DNA of 64,000 bases, from positions 124,001 to 188,000 of the forward strand of contig NZ_JAJIRT010000004.1 of the NCBI RefSeq assembly GCF_025717675.1, in the 5' to 3' direction. This stretch comes from Paucibacter sp. DJ2R-2. GTDB taxonomy: Bacteria; Pseudomonadota; Gammaproteobacteria; Burkholderiales; Burkholderiaceae_C. Positions 46,055 through 55,727 of the stretch are shown piece by piece. The notes under the pieces are model-generated. The model was not told where the DNA came from. It searched no databases and saw nothing but the letters and a program-made list of their open reading frames with translations. How positions within the stretch are numbered: position 1 is the first letter of the stretch; each line of letters starts with the position of its first letter. Made by a program: the position numbers and the translations under genes.

Positions 46055-47925
46055 TTCGCTTCCAGCTGTTCCCAGCGTTCCATCAAGACCAGCAGCTCTT
46101 CGTCGATCTGGCCGGCCCGGTCCGTCACCTCGGCGATACGAGCCGCGCCCTGGCTGTACAACTCGGTTCCAGACAGCAAGGCATTGAGCTGCTTCTGCTC
46201 GGCTTCGAGCGCCGCCACCTTGCCCGGCAGCTCATCGAACTCGCGCTGCTCCTTGTAACTGAGCTTTTTCTTGTTGGCGACCACCGGTGCCGGCGCTGGG
46301 GCCGGAGCAGGCCCGGCTGGCGTCGGCGCAGGCGTGGCCTTGGCCGCCAGGGCAGCCGCGCGCTTGGACTGGACCAACCAATCTTGCACGCCGCCTTCGT
46401 ACTCGCGCCAACGGCCGTCGAGCTCATTGACGATGGTGCTGGTGACAACGTTGTCCAGGAATCGTCGGTCATGGCTGACCAAGAAAACGGTGCCGTCGTA
46501 GTCGGCCAGCAACTCTTCAAGCAGCTCCAAGGTCTCGATGTCGAGGTCATTGGTCGGCTCGTCGAGCACCAGCACATTGGCCGGGCGTGCAAACAAGCGG
46601 GCCAGCAGCAAGCGGTTGCGCTCACCGCCGGACAGGCTGCGTACCGGTGAATTGGCACGCGCAGGCGAGAACAGGAAATCGCCCAGATAGCTCTTGACGT
46701 GCTTCTTCTGGTTGCCGATCTCGATCCACTCGCTGCCCGGGCTGATGGTATCGGCCAGCGTGGCGTCGAGGTTCAGCGTGTCGCGCATCTGGTCGAAGTA
46801 GGCCACGGTCAGGCGCGAACCCTGACGCACCTCGCCGCTGTCCGGGGCCAGCTCGCCGAGGATCATTTTCAACAGCGTGGTCTTCCCGGCTCCATTTGAG
46901 CCCACCAGGCCGACCTTGTCGCCCCGCAGAATGGTGGCGGTGAAGTCACGCACGATGACGCGGTCGCCGTAGCTCTTGCAGACGTTCTCCAGCTCGGCCA
47001 CGATCTTGCCGCTGGCGCCACCGGTGTCGATGTCCAGCTTGACCTTGCCCTGCACATCGCGCCGCGCCGCATGGGCCACGCGCATGGACTCCAGGCGCTG
47101 GATGCGCGCCACGCTGCGCGTGCGCCGCGCTTCCACGCCTTTGCGGATCCAGATCTCCTCCTGGGCCAGGATCTTGTCGAAGCGCGCATTGAACAGCGCC
47201 TCGTTCTCCAGCTCGTAGGCCTTGGCCGCAGTGAAAGCAGCAAAGTTGCCGGGGTAACCGCGCAGCTGGCCGCGGTCGAGCTCGACGATGCGATTGGCCA
47301 CATTGTCGAGAAACGCCCGGTCGTGGGTGATCAGCAGCAAGGAGCCCTTGAAGTCGTTGAGCAAGCCTTCCAGCCAGGTGATGGCATCCAGGTCCAGGTG
47401 GTTGGTCGGCTCGTCGAGCAAGAGCACATCGGGCTGGGCCACCAGGGCCCGGCCCAGGGCCACACGCTTCTTCAGTCCGCCCGACAGCGAGCCCACCAGA
47501 CGCGAACCGTCAAGATTCAAACGGTGCAGGGTTTCCTCGACACGCTGCTCCCAGTTCCAGGCACCGATGTGCTCGATGCGCTCGGCCACCCAGTCCAGAT
47601 CGTCCTCGGGATCGTGAATTTCATAGCGCGCCCGTAAGGCCTTGGCCTCGGCCACACCCTCGCTGACGGTGTCGAAGATGCTCGACTCGGCGTTCATCAC
47701 CGGCTCTTGCGGCACATAGACGCTGGTCAGGCCTTGCTGCAATTGCAACAAACCGTCATCGAGTTTCTCGATTTGAGCCAGCACCTTGAGCAAGGAGGAC
47801 TTGCCGGTGCCATTGCGGCCAATGAGGCCGACGCGCTCACCCGTTTCGAGTGAGAAGGAAGCGCCATCGAGCAGGGCCACGTGGCCGTAAGCAAGATGGG
47901 CGTTGGAGATGGATAGGACTGCCAT
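46051..47925 (-). CDS. uup: ABC-F family ATPase (Uup type)
   Basis: The 624-residue cytoplasmic protein has two ABC domains without membrane helices. Walker A motifs are GRNGTGKSS (residues 36-44) and GSNGAGKTT; signature motifs are LSGGLKKRVAL and LSGGERNRLLL; the linker is long. After the second domain comes a roughly 70-residue charged coiled-coil tail, which is the mark of Uup rather than EttA. ABC-F proteins act on ribosomes to relieve stalls; Uup has also been linked to DNA transposon excision. The stop overlaps the next gene's ATG. Confidence 0.93.
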   Translation of the reverse strand: MAVLSISNAHLAYGHVALLDGASFSLETGERVGLIGRNGTGKSSLLKVLAQIEKLDDGLLQLQQGLTSVYVPQEPVMNAESSIFDTVSEGVAEAKALRARYEIHDPEDDLDWVAERIEHIGAWNWEQRVEETLHRLNLDGSRLVGSLSGGLKKRVALGRALVAQPDVLLLDEPTNHLDLDAITWLEGLLNDFKGSLLLITHDRAFLDNVANRIVELDRGQLRGYPGNFAAFTAAKAYELENEALFNARFDKILAQEEIWIRKGVEARRTRSVARIQRLESMRVAHAARRDVQGKVKLDIDTGGASGKIVAELENVCKSYGDRVIVRDFTATILRGDKVGLVGSNGAGKTTLLKMILGELAPDSGEVRQGSRLTVAYFDQMRDTLNLDATLADTISPGSEWIEIGNQKKHVKSYLGDFLFSPARANSPVRSLSGGERNRLLLARLFARPANVLVLDEPTNDLDIETLELLEELLADYDGTVFLVSHDRRFLDNVVTSTIVNELDGRWREYEGGVQDWLVQSKRAAALAAKATPAPTPAGPAPAPAPAPVVANKKKLSYKEQREFDELPGKVAALEAEQKQLNALLSGTELYSQGAARIAEVTDRAGQIDEELLVLMERWEQLEAK

Positions 47926-48072
47926 GGGGGCGCATTGTCCTCGACCCGGAGCTCAGGCTCGAAACACGTGGCCCTAAAGCGGAGCGACAGACACCCAATC
48001 CGGGTGAAAACCCAAGCAATTAGCGTTTTCCCCGCCCTCCATCCTCAGGGGGTACCAGGGATTTCATGGGTT

Positions 48073-48138
48073 CGTCATCAAAACGATGACGGTACAAGGA
48101 ACAACGTGTGGTCCTGCACAGATTTTTAGAGCAGGACC
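48073..48138. repeat. Inverted repeats upstream of a PEP-CTERM gene
   Basis: CGTCATC (48073-48079) and GATGACG (48085-48091) form a perfect operator-like palindrome with a five-base spacer. GGTCCTGC (48110-48117) and GCAGGACC (48131-48138) form a second one with a 13-base AT-rich loop. They lie 63-128 bp before the ATG at 48201 and may be regulator sites or leader structure. Confidence 0.55.
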
Positions 48139-48200
48139 TCCGAAGTTTCCCCGGACCTGGTGCCGGGTGCAGTTTTCGACTCGTATTTCAGGAGAAGAAC

Positions 48201-48917
48201 ATGTCTACCGCTTCCGTTTTCGCCCGGGCCTTCATTCCCGCCCTGGTCGCCGCCCTGGCCGCTGGCAGCGTCAACGCTGCCACGCTGGATGAAGGATTCG
48301 ACGCCGTCTTGCCGGCCGGCTGGACCGCCAAGAACAACAGCGTGCCCCTCGGCACCAGTGGATGGTTCCAAGGCAATGCCACGGTGTTCGCCTCGCAGTC
48401 GGGTGCCGCCAATTCCTACATCGGCGCCAACTTCAACAACACCGCCGGCGCCGGCGAGATCAGCAACTGGCTGATCACCCCGACCCTGAGCTTCAACAAC
48501 GGCGACACCCTGAGCTTCTGGAGCCGCAGCGTCACCGATTCGCTGTACCCGGACCGCCTGGAAGTGCGCTTCAGCAATGTCGGTGGCACCGATGTCGGCA
48601 ACAGCGACACCAGCGTCGGTAGCTTCACCACCCTGCTGCTGAGCATCAACCCGAATCTGGAACAAGGCGGCTACCCCGGCGAGTGGACCCAGTACAGCGC
48701 CATCATCAGCGGCCTGAGCGGTGCCACCGACGGCGCCATCGCCTTCCGCTACACCGTCAACTCGGGCGGCCCGTCCGGTGACAACTCAGACTACCTCGGC
48801 ATCGACAGCGTCAGCATCACCGCCGCCGTGCCGGAACCCACCACTTGGGCCCTGATGGCTCTGGGCCTGGGCGCCATCGGCCTGCGCCGCCGCAAGCAGT
48901 TGCAGCAAGACCGCTGA
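48201..48917 (+). CDS. PEP-CTERM sorting domain protein (choice-of-anchor-like)
   Basis: I chose the ATG at 48201 because AGGAG lies seven bases upstream; the frame is open 31 codons before it. The 238-residue protein has a signal peptide ending near SVNA and a beta-rich domain. The pattern LDEGFDAVLPAGWTAKNNS...NWLITPTLSF is that of the choice-of-anchor J domain. It ends in VPEPTTWALMALGLGAIGLRRRKQLQQDR, a canonical PEP-CTERM. A strong terminator follows. The gene stands alone with its own upstream region. Confidence 0.93.
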   Translation: MSTASVFARAFIPALVAALAAGSVNAATLDEGFDAVLPAGWTAKNNSVPLGTSGWFQGNATVFASQSGAANSYIGANFNNTAGAGEISNWLITPTLSFNNGDTLSFWSRSVTDSLYPDRLEVRFSNVGGTDVGNSDTSVGSFTTLLLSINPNLEQGGYPGEWTQYSAIISGLSGATDGAIAFRYTVNSGGPSGDNSDYLGIDSVSITAAVPEPTTWALMALGLGAIGLRRRKQLQQDR

Positions 48918-48943
48918 TCCCAGCTGGCTTTCGCACTGACAGG

Positions 48944-48974
48944 AACCCGCGCTGGCAACAGGGCGGGTTTTTTT
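48944..48974 (+). terminator. Rho-independent terminator after the PEP-CTERM gene
   Basis: AACCCGC (48944-48950) pairs with GCGGGTT (48963-48969) around a 12-base loop, and the T-run extends to 48974. The stem and T-run favour termination of rightward transcription. Confidence 0.75.
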
Positions 48975-49010
48975 ATGCCCGTGGCGCGCAGATGCGCCTG
49001 GGTTCGGCCC

Positions 49011-50198
49011 TCAGAGCTGCAGCTCGACGCGGTTGCGACCCTGGCTCTTGGCGCGGTAGAGCGCTCGGTCGGCCCGGCCGAACAAGCGGTCGGCATCATC
49101 GCCGCTCTGCCACACGGCCACGCCGATGCTGGCGCTGCGTACCCCCGGCAGGGCGGACGCTGCAGAGGCTGAATTGGCGATGGCAGCGCGCAGACTTTCG
49201 GCCATCGCCAGTGCCTGATCGGCCCCCATTTCAGGCAGCAAGACCGTGAACTCCTCGCCGCCGTAACGGTAAGCCCGGCCCGACTTCAGCTCGGCTTGAA
49301 GGCACAGGGAGAACTGCCTCAGCGCAGCATCGCCGGCGCGGTGGCCATGCTGGTCGTTGAAGGCCTTGAAATGGTCGATGTCCAACATCAGCACCGCAAA
49401 GGACTGCCCGGCATGTTGAGCCAGGCCCAAAGCACGGACCATGTCCTCATCGAGTGCGCGGCGATTGGCCAGACCGGTCAAACCATCACTCAAGGCCAGT
49501 TCGCGCACCTCCTGCTCAGCCCTCGTCTTGCACATCAGCAGAAAACCGAGGCTGCAGATCACCAGATAGACAAAGCTGAAGACGAAGACCGGCTCCTGCC
49601 AGCCCTTTGACATATCCAGATAGTCGGGCTGGTCAGCCCCCAAGGCCAGCAGCAGGGCGCGCAGCGGCAGGACCAGGCCCATCAGCAAATGCACGAGGGC
49701 CACCAAGGTCTGGACTCGCACCAGACCGTCCAGTCCCAAACGGGGGGCGAACGGCGGCGCGGCGCGGCGGTCGCGCCAGAGCACCCAGGCACTCAGCAGT
49801 TGCAACAAGCCGTAGGCAAAGCCATTGAAGATGGTGGCGCCGACATATCGCCCACCGAAGGCAAGGCCCACCGCCGTCACCGCCAGACCCATCAGCAACA
49901 GCGGCTGCCAGCGCCAAGCCAGACCAAGGAACTGACGAATGGCCACGAACAACAGAGCGACGCCGAGCGCACCCAGGGCATTGGCCAAACCACCCGAGAG
50001 CAGCGCCGGAAGATGGCCGGCCCCGGCCAACAAGGAATAGGACAAGCCCTCGGCGGCAATGCCCCAGGTCCAGGTGCGCAAGCCATTGGCTTGGTCCGCC
50101 GAGCTGCGGGCCAGCCAGAGCGTGAAAGCCACGGTGACCAGCAAAGCGGTCTGGGCGAGAAACAAGGTTCGAAGGTCCACGGCAGACTGAGGCAGCAT
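49011..50198 (-). CDS. Membrane diguanylate cyclase (GGDEF)
   Basis: The 395-residue protein has about seven membrane helices in residues 1-225, starting with TLFLAQTALLVTVAFTLWLA, and a GGDEF domain at about 230-395. The active-site motif GGEEF is intact (YRYGGEEFTVLLPEMG), so it should make cyclic-di-GMP from GTP. The RxxD allosteric inhibition site that normally sits five residues before GGEEF is missing (LKSG there), so product inhibition through it is not expected. The signal sensed by the membrane part is unknown. Confidence 0.94.
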   Translation of the reverse strand: MLPQSAVDLRTLFLAQTALLVTVAFTLWLARSSADQANGLRTWTWGIAAEGLSYSLLAGAGHLPALLSGGLANALGALGVALLFVAIRQFLGLAWRWQPLLLMGLAVTAVGLAFGGRYVGATIFNGFAYGLLQLLSAWVLWRDRRAAPPFAPRLGLDGLVRVQTLVALVHLLMGLVLPLRALLLALGADQPDYLDMSKGWQEPVFVFSFVYLVICSLGFLLMCKTRAEQEVRELALSDGLTGLANRRALDEDMVRALGLAQHAGQSFAVLMLDIDHFKAFNDQHGHRAGDAALRQFSLCLQAELKSGRAYRYGGEEFTVLLPEMGADQALAMAESLRAAIANSASAASALPGVRSASIGVAVWQSGDDADRLFGRADRALYRAKSQGRNRVELQL

Positions 50199-50374
50199 TC
50201 ACAAGGGGCGGCAGGAGCAAGGGCTCCGCCGCCATCCTAGCCGGCGATGATCACGACAGTTCGCCGAAACAAACCCGCTCACCCCTACAGCCACGGTCTG
50301 CCAGCGCACGGTGGCGAGCCAGAGCGAGGCGCATGCTGCAGGCATTCTTTCACCGCAACAACGAGGTCGATGCC

Positions 50375-50521
50375 ATGTCCAAAGGTCAACGAGGCAACAA
50401 AGAAGTCAAGAAGCCCAAGCAAGACAACAGCGGCGCGAAATCCGGCGTGCCCCTGGCCATGCCCTCGGGCCTGACCCCGATCGCACCGGCCCGCGCCGAA
50501 CTGCCACGCAAAAAGCCCTGA
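50375..50521 (+). CDS. Small basic protein of 48 residues
   Basis: I chose the ATG at 50375, with GAGG upstream; the frame is open 14 codons further. The protein is short, lysine-rich at the N-terminus (KGQRGNKEVKKPKQ) and ends in PARAELPRKKP. It has no membrane helix and no family I can name, but short proteins of this composition are widespread in Burkholderiales. Its coding status is supported by start site and frame, not by a domain. Confidence 0.6.
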   Translation: MSKGQRGNKEVKKPKQDNSGAKSGVPLAMPSGLTPIAPARAELPRKKP

Positions 50522-50531
50522 ACGCCGACCC

Positions 50532-51395
50532 TCAGGCGCAGAGCTGCGCCGCGTGGTGGCGCAGGTGATCGCCGACAAAGCTGGCGATGAAGTAGTAGCC
50601 ATGGTCATAGCCGGCGTGGCGACGCAGGGTCAGGCCTTGCCCGGCGACGGCGCAGGCCGCCTCGAAGGCTTCCGGGAACAGCTGAGTCGCCAGAAAACCA
50701 TCGGCCAGACCTTGGTCGATCAAGATGCCGCCGGGGAACTGTGGCCGGCGGGCCTTGGCATGCATGAGCATCAAGGCGGTTGCATCATGGGCTGCCCAGT
50801 CGGCCGCGTCCCCTCCCAGGTAGCCCTGGAAAGCCTTCTGGCCCCAGGGGCACTGCATGGGTGCGGCAATCGGCGCGAAGGCCGAAAGCGAACGGAAAGC
50901 GCCGGGATGGCGCTGCGCCAACACCAGCGCACCATGGCCGCCCATGGAATGGCCGAAGACACCGGTCCGCTCGGCTGCCAGGCCAAACTCGCGCTGCACA
51001 CCTGGCAGCAGCTCGTGCATCAGATAGCTTTCCATGCGCCAGTGTCGGGCCCAGGGCTGCTGCTTGGCATCCAGGTAGAAGCCGGCGCCGACACCGAAAT
51101 CCCAATCCTTGGCTTCATCGGGCACTTGAGCGCCGCGAGGACTGGTGTCGGGCATCAGCAGGGCCAGGCCCAGCTCGGACGCCAGACGCTGCGCCCCGGC
51201 CTTCATGGTGAAGGTCTCCTCGGTGCAGGTCAGGCCGGCGAGAAAGACCAGCAGCCCCTTCGGCTGGGGCGGCAGGTAGAGCGCAAAGCGCATGGGCAAG
51301 CCGATCTCGGCCGAGGCATGACGGTAGAAGCGCTGACGTCCCCCGAAACTGCCATGCTCCCCGAGCAGCTCCAGCGCTTGCAAAGCTCCCGCCAC
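50532..51395 (-). CDS. fghA: S-formylglutathione hydrolase
   Basis: I chose the GTG at 51395, with GGAG eight bases upstream and two bases after the adhC stop codon; a longer open frame on the same strand overlaps adhC and is not the start. The 287-residue esterase has the nucleophile S150 in GHSMGGHG, LAGLTCTEE near residue 57, the Asp in LIDQGLADGFL and the His in YDHGYYF. It hydrolyses S-formylglutathione to formate and glutathione, the second step of formaldehyde detoxification after AdhC. Confidence 0.96.
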   Translation of the reverse strand: MAGALQALELLGEHGSFGGRQRFYRHASAEIGLPMRFALYLPPQPKGLLVFLAGLTCTEETFTMKAGAQRLASELGLALLMPDTSPRGAQVPDEAKDWDFGVGAGFYLDAKQQPWARHWRMESYLMHELLPGVQREFGLAAERTGVFGHSMGGHGALVLAQRHPGAFRSLSAFAPIAAPMQCPWGQKAFQGYLGGDAADWAAHDATALMLMHAKARRPQFPGGILIDQGLADGFLATQLFPEAFEAACAVAGQGLTLRRHAGYDHGYYFIASFVGDHLRHHAAQLCA

Positions 51396-51397
51396 GC

Positions 51398-52507
<1,110 letters not shown>

Positions 52508-52610
52508 GGGGAGCTCCAAAAACAATGGGGAAACAGACGCTCAATCGTCAGGCTGCCGCAGCATAAACGGCCTGCCCCGAGTCTGCAGCTGGAGCCGCCC
52601 AAGAGCCCGA

Positions 52611-52699
52611 ATTCGTGAACGAATGCACAGTGACCACCCCCGATTCCTTCACCGATTCAAGGGGGATCGACCCTTGAATTCGTGACGCAATTCACGAAT
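52611..52699. promoter_or_regulatory. Cluster of ATTCGTGA boxes and palindromes
   Basis: ATTCGTGA occurs at 52611-52618 and 52678-52685, and its reverse complement TCACGAAT at 52692-52699; the last two form a palindrome with a six-base spacer. The first also forms ATTCGTGAACGAAT. An overlapping palindrome, ATTCAAGGG/CCCTTGAAT, spans 52655-52679. The boxes lie between adhC and a PEP-CTERM gene and could control either. Confidence 0.6.
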
Positions 52700-52804
52700 A
52701 GAGGCCCACCCCCCGCAGACAAACGATGTTGGCAGGCACCGACGCTCCCTAGTATTCGCCCCGCTACACCAATACCACCCGAATACCAAATACATCGGTA
52801 CCCC

Positions 52805-53410
52805 ATGAACATCCGTCAAATTGCCAGCAGCCTGATCCTTTCCCTGAGCGCCGCGACCAGCATGGCCGCCCCGGTGCTGATCGACTTCAACCAGCAAGCG
52901 TCCACCAAGGTGGGCAACAGCCTGCAGATCAGCGACTTCCTGATCAGCGACGATTGCGCCGGCCTCAAGAACAAGACCGACTGCCTGGTCGGCCAAGTCG
53001 CCAACAAGAACTTCTCGCTCTTCAACAACTACGGCGGCTCCGTCACCAGCCTGAGCCGCGTCGATGGCAAGGCTTTTGATTTCCTGAGCATCGCCCTCGA
53101 CCAGTACATCAACAACGGCGACAACGGCAAGACCCCGGTGGAGTTCAACTTCAGCTACACCGACAAGACTGGCGCCAAGTCCACGGTCAAGGTCGACCAC
53201 AAGGCCGGCTGGGAGCAGTTCAGCTTCAACCAAGGCCTGAGCCTGCTGAGCGTCAGCTGGACCGTGAAGAACTCGCAGTGGATGCGCTTCGACAACATCA
53301 GCGCCCAAGCCACGGCCAACAAGGTCCCGGAACCGGCCTCCCTGGCCCTGACTCTGCTGGCCCTCGGCGGCCTGGCTTACAGCCGCCGCAAGAGCAGCAA
53401 GCGCGGCTGA
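52805..53410 (+). CDS. PEP-CTERM sorting domain protein
   Basis: I chose the ATG at 52805 (201 residues), where the signal peptide starts (IRQIASSLILSLSAATSMA). The mature region is beta-rich, with ISDFLISDDCAGLKNKTDCL and several NFSYTDKTG-like strands. It ends in VPEPASLALTLLALGGLAYSRRKSSKRG, a canonical PEP-CTERM signal. The protein has no other domain I can name. It is divergent from adhC and followed by a terminator. Confidence 0.9.
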   Translation: MNIRQIASSLILSLSAATSMAAPVLIDFNQQASTKVGNSLQISDFLISDDCAGLKNKTDCLVGQVANKNFSLFNNYGGSVTSLSRVDGKAFDFLSIALDQYINNGDNGKTPVEFNFSYTDKTGAKSTVKVDHKAGWEQFSFNQGLSLLSVSWTVKNSQWMRFDNISAQATANKVPEPASLALTLLALGGLAYSRRKSSKRG

Positions 53411-53446
53411 GGCCCGGCGGCCTGTGCCGCCGCCCCCGCACGATCA

Positions 53447-53480
53447 AGCACCGTCAGCTCCAGCTGCGCGGTGCTTTTTT
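53447..53480 (+). terminator. Rho-independent terminator after the PEP-CTERM gene
   Basis: AGCACCG (53447-53453) pairs with CGGTGCT (53469-53475) and is followed by a run of T to 53480. It ends the rightward transcript 37 bp past the stop codon. Confidence 0.75.
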
Positions 53481-53488
53481 CTTTGCCT

Positions 53489-54442
53489 TCAGGCTTTGGC
53501 CAGCGCAGCCTCCAGCGCGTCAATGAACATGGCGGCCACGTCGAAGCCGGTCTGGTCGAAGATCTCTTGGAAGCAGGTCGGGCTGGTGACGTTGACCTCG
53601 GTCAAGTGGTCGCCGATCACATCCAGGCCTACCAGCAGCAGGCCGCGTGCCGCCAGCAGCGGGCCGACAGCCTCGGCGATTTCACGGTCGCGCGCGCTGA
53701 TCGGCTGGGCCACGCCCTTGCCGCCCGCGGCCAGGTTGCCGCGCACCTCGCCGCCCTGCGGAATGCGCGCCAGGCAGAAAGGCACGACCTTGCCGCCGAT
53801 CACCAGCACGCGCTTGTCGCCGTCCTTGATGGCGGGAAGATAACGCTGCACCATGACGGTCTCGGCGCCGTCCTTGTTCAGAGTCTCGATGATGGCACCG
53901 AGGTTGAGGCCATCGGCACCGACGCGGAAGATACCCATGCCGCCCATGCCGTCGAGCGGCTTGAGGATGATGTCTCCCTGCTCGGCATGGAAGGCCCGGA
54001 TGGCCGCCTCGCTGCGCGTCACCAAGGTGGTCGGGCAGAACTGCGGAAACTCCATCAGCGCCAGCTTCTCGGGATGGTCGCGCAACGCGGCCGGTTTGTT
54101 GAAGACGTGCGCGCCCTCACGTTCGGCCTGGCCCAGCAGATGGGTGGCGTAGAAGAACTCACTGTCAAACGGTGGGTCCTTGCGCATGACGATGGCATCG
54201 GTCTCGGCCAGCACCAGCTCCTGCGTAGCCAGCACCTCGAACCAGGGCGAGACCTGACCGGTCAGCGCGATCGCACGCGCCTGGCGCGCCACCACGCGGC
54301 CGCCGCTGCGCCAGACCAGATCCTGCGGCTCGCAGGCCCAGATCTGGTGGCCGCGGCGCAAGGCCTCGCGCATCATCACAAAAGTCGTGTCCTTGTGGAT
54401 CTTGAAGGACTCCAAGGGGTCGGCAACGAACAGCAGTTTCAT
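53489..54442 (-). CDS. gshB: Glutathione synthetase
   Basis: I chose the ATG at 54442 (317 residues, MKLLFVADPLESF), which matches other GshB proteins; the frame is open 37 codons before it. The ATP-grasp domain is clear: ILKPLDGMGGMGIFRV, RVLVIGGKVVPFCLARIPQ and the C-terminal DVIGDHLTEVNVTSPT. It joins gamma-glutamylcysteine and glycine. It lies 40 bp after the benE-type gene on the same strand. The glutathione genes adhC and fghA are only 1 kb away on the other side of a PEP-CTERM gene. Confidence 0.98.
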   Translation of the reverse strand: MKLLFVADPLESFKIHKDTTFVMMREALRRGHQIWACEPQDLVWRSGGRVVARQARAIALTGQVSPWFEVLATQELVLAETDAIVMRKDPPFDSEFFYATHLLGQAEREGAHVFNKPAALRDHPEKLALMEFPQFCPTTLVTRSEAAIRAFHAEQGDIILKPLDGMGGMGIFRVGADGLNLGAIIETLNKDGAETVMVQRYLPAIKDGDKRVLVIGGKVVPFCLARIPQGGEVRGNLAAGGKGVAQPISARDREIAEAVGPLLAARGLLLVGLDVIGDHLTEVNVTSPTCFQEIFDQTGFDVAAMFIDALEAALAKA

Positions 54443-54482
54443 GGCGGATTCACTCACGAGAAGAGCAGGAAAGAAAAAAGGG

Positions 54483-55658
54483 TCAGGTCTTGCGCAGCTT
54501 CTGCACGGCCAGCGCGGCCGAGCCGGCCACCACGCCCCAGAAGGCGGCGCCAATGCCCAGCAGGCTCAGGCCCGAGAGGGTGACGAGAAAGGTCAGCATG
54601 GCCGCGTCGCGGTGCTCGGGCTCGGCCAGGGCGCTGTTCAGGCCGCCGGCAATCGTGCCCAGCAAGGCCAGGCCGGCCACGGCCGCCACCAGCTCGCGCG
54701 GAAAGGCCACCAGCAGGCCCACCACCGCGCCGCCGGCCAAACCCAGGGCGATGTAGAACAGGCCGGCCGCCATCGCTGCGGTGTAACGCCGGGCCGGGTC
54801 TTCATGGGCCTCGCGGCCCATGCAGATGGCCGCGGTGATGGCCGCCAGATTGAAGGCATAGCCACCGAAGGGCGCCAGCAGCAAGCCGGCTGCACCGGTG
54901 ACGCTCAAGCTGGCCGACACCGGCGTGCGGTAGCCCGCCGCCCGTTGCGCCGCCACGCCGGGCAAGTTCTGCGAGGCCATGGTGACCAGGAACAAGGGCA
55001 AGGCCACGCCGATCAGGGCCGGCAGGCTGAACTCGGGCGCGGTCCAGACCGGCGCCGCCCAGGCCCAGTCCACGGCCTCCAGATGCAGACGCCCTTGCAA
55101 GGCCGCCATCACCACGCCGGCCAGCAACACGCCGGGCACGGCATAGCGGGCCCAAAAGCGCCGGCCCAGCAAATAGGCCGCCGCCATGACGAGCACCAGA
55201 CCGGGCGCGGTTCGGACCGTCAGCACCGCATCGAGGCCGAAACGCGCAAGCACCCCGGCCAGCAAGGCCGAAGCCACGGCCAGCGGAATGCGGTCCATCA
55301 AGCGCTCGAACCAGCCGGTCACGCCGAACAGCACAATCAAGCCGCTGCAGACCAGAAAAGCGCCCACGGCTTCCGGCATGCTCAGGCCCGAAGTGGCCGC
55401 CAGCAGGGCCGCGCCAGGTGTGGACCAGGCGGTCAGAATCGGTTGGCGCGTCCACCAGGACAAGCCCAAGCTGGTCGCGCCCATGCCCAGGCCCAGAGCC
55501 CACATCCAGGAGCTGGTCTGGGCCGGCGTAGCGCCCAGGGCTTGCGCAGCCTGGAACACGATGGCCACCGAACTGGTGAAACCGACCAGCACGGCCACAA
55601 ACCCGGCCACCGCGGTGGACAGGGAAAGTTCCCGGTACCAGGCATTTTTTTTCAGCAT
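54483..55658 (-). CDS. benE: BenE family benzoate/H+ symporter
   Basis: I chose the ATG at 55658 (391 residues); the frame is open far upstream, into the divergent amidotransferase gene, without support. About twelve membrane helices cover the whole protein, beginning LSTAVAGFVAVLVGFTSSVAIVFQAA. BenE-type features include WSTPGAALLA, FGGYAFNLAAITAAICMG and SQNLPG. Benzoate uptake is the known role of the family, but no benzoate catabolism genes lie nearby, so another aromatic or organic acid is possible. It is followed by gshB. Confidence 0.92.
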   Translation of the reverse strand: MLKKNAWYRELSLSTAVAGFVAVLVGFTSSVAIVFQAAQALGATPAQTSSWMWALGLGMGATSLGLSWWTRQPILTAWSTPGAALLAATSGLSMPEAVGAFLVCSGLIVLFGVTGWFERLMDRIPLAVASALLAGVLARFGLDAVLTVRTAPGLVLVMAAAYLLGRRFWARYAVPGVLLAGVVMAALQGRLHLEAVDWAWAAPVWTAPEFSLPALIGVALPLFLVTMASQNLPGVAAQRAAGYRTPVSASLSVTGAAGLLLAPFGGYAFNLAAITAAICMGREAHEDPARRYTAAMAAGLFYIALGLAGGAVVGLLVAFPRELVAAVAGLALLGTIAGGLNSALAEPEHRDAAMLTFLVTLSGLSLLGIGAAFWGVVAGSAALAVQKLRKT

Positions 55659-55727
55659 GCGCGCAGCATAGCGGGCCGGGTCCGGCCTTGTTGTGGCAAG
55701 CTCAAGCCAGGACTTTGCGAACCCACC

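Noticed and set aside
48001-48200. Sigma-54 promoter upstream of PEP-CTERM genes
   Set aside because: I looked for the GG-N10-GC pattern upstream of the PEP-CTERM genes at 8087, 48201 and 52805 and found only matches with wrong spacing.
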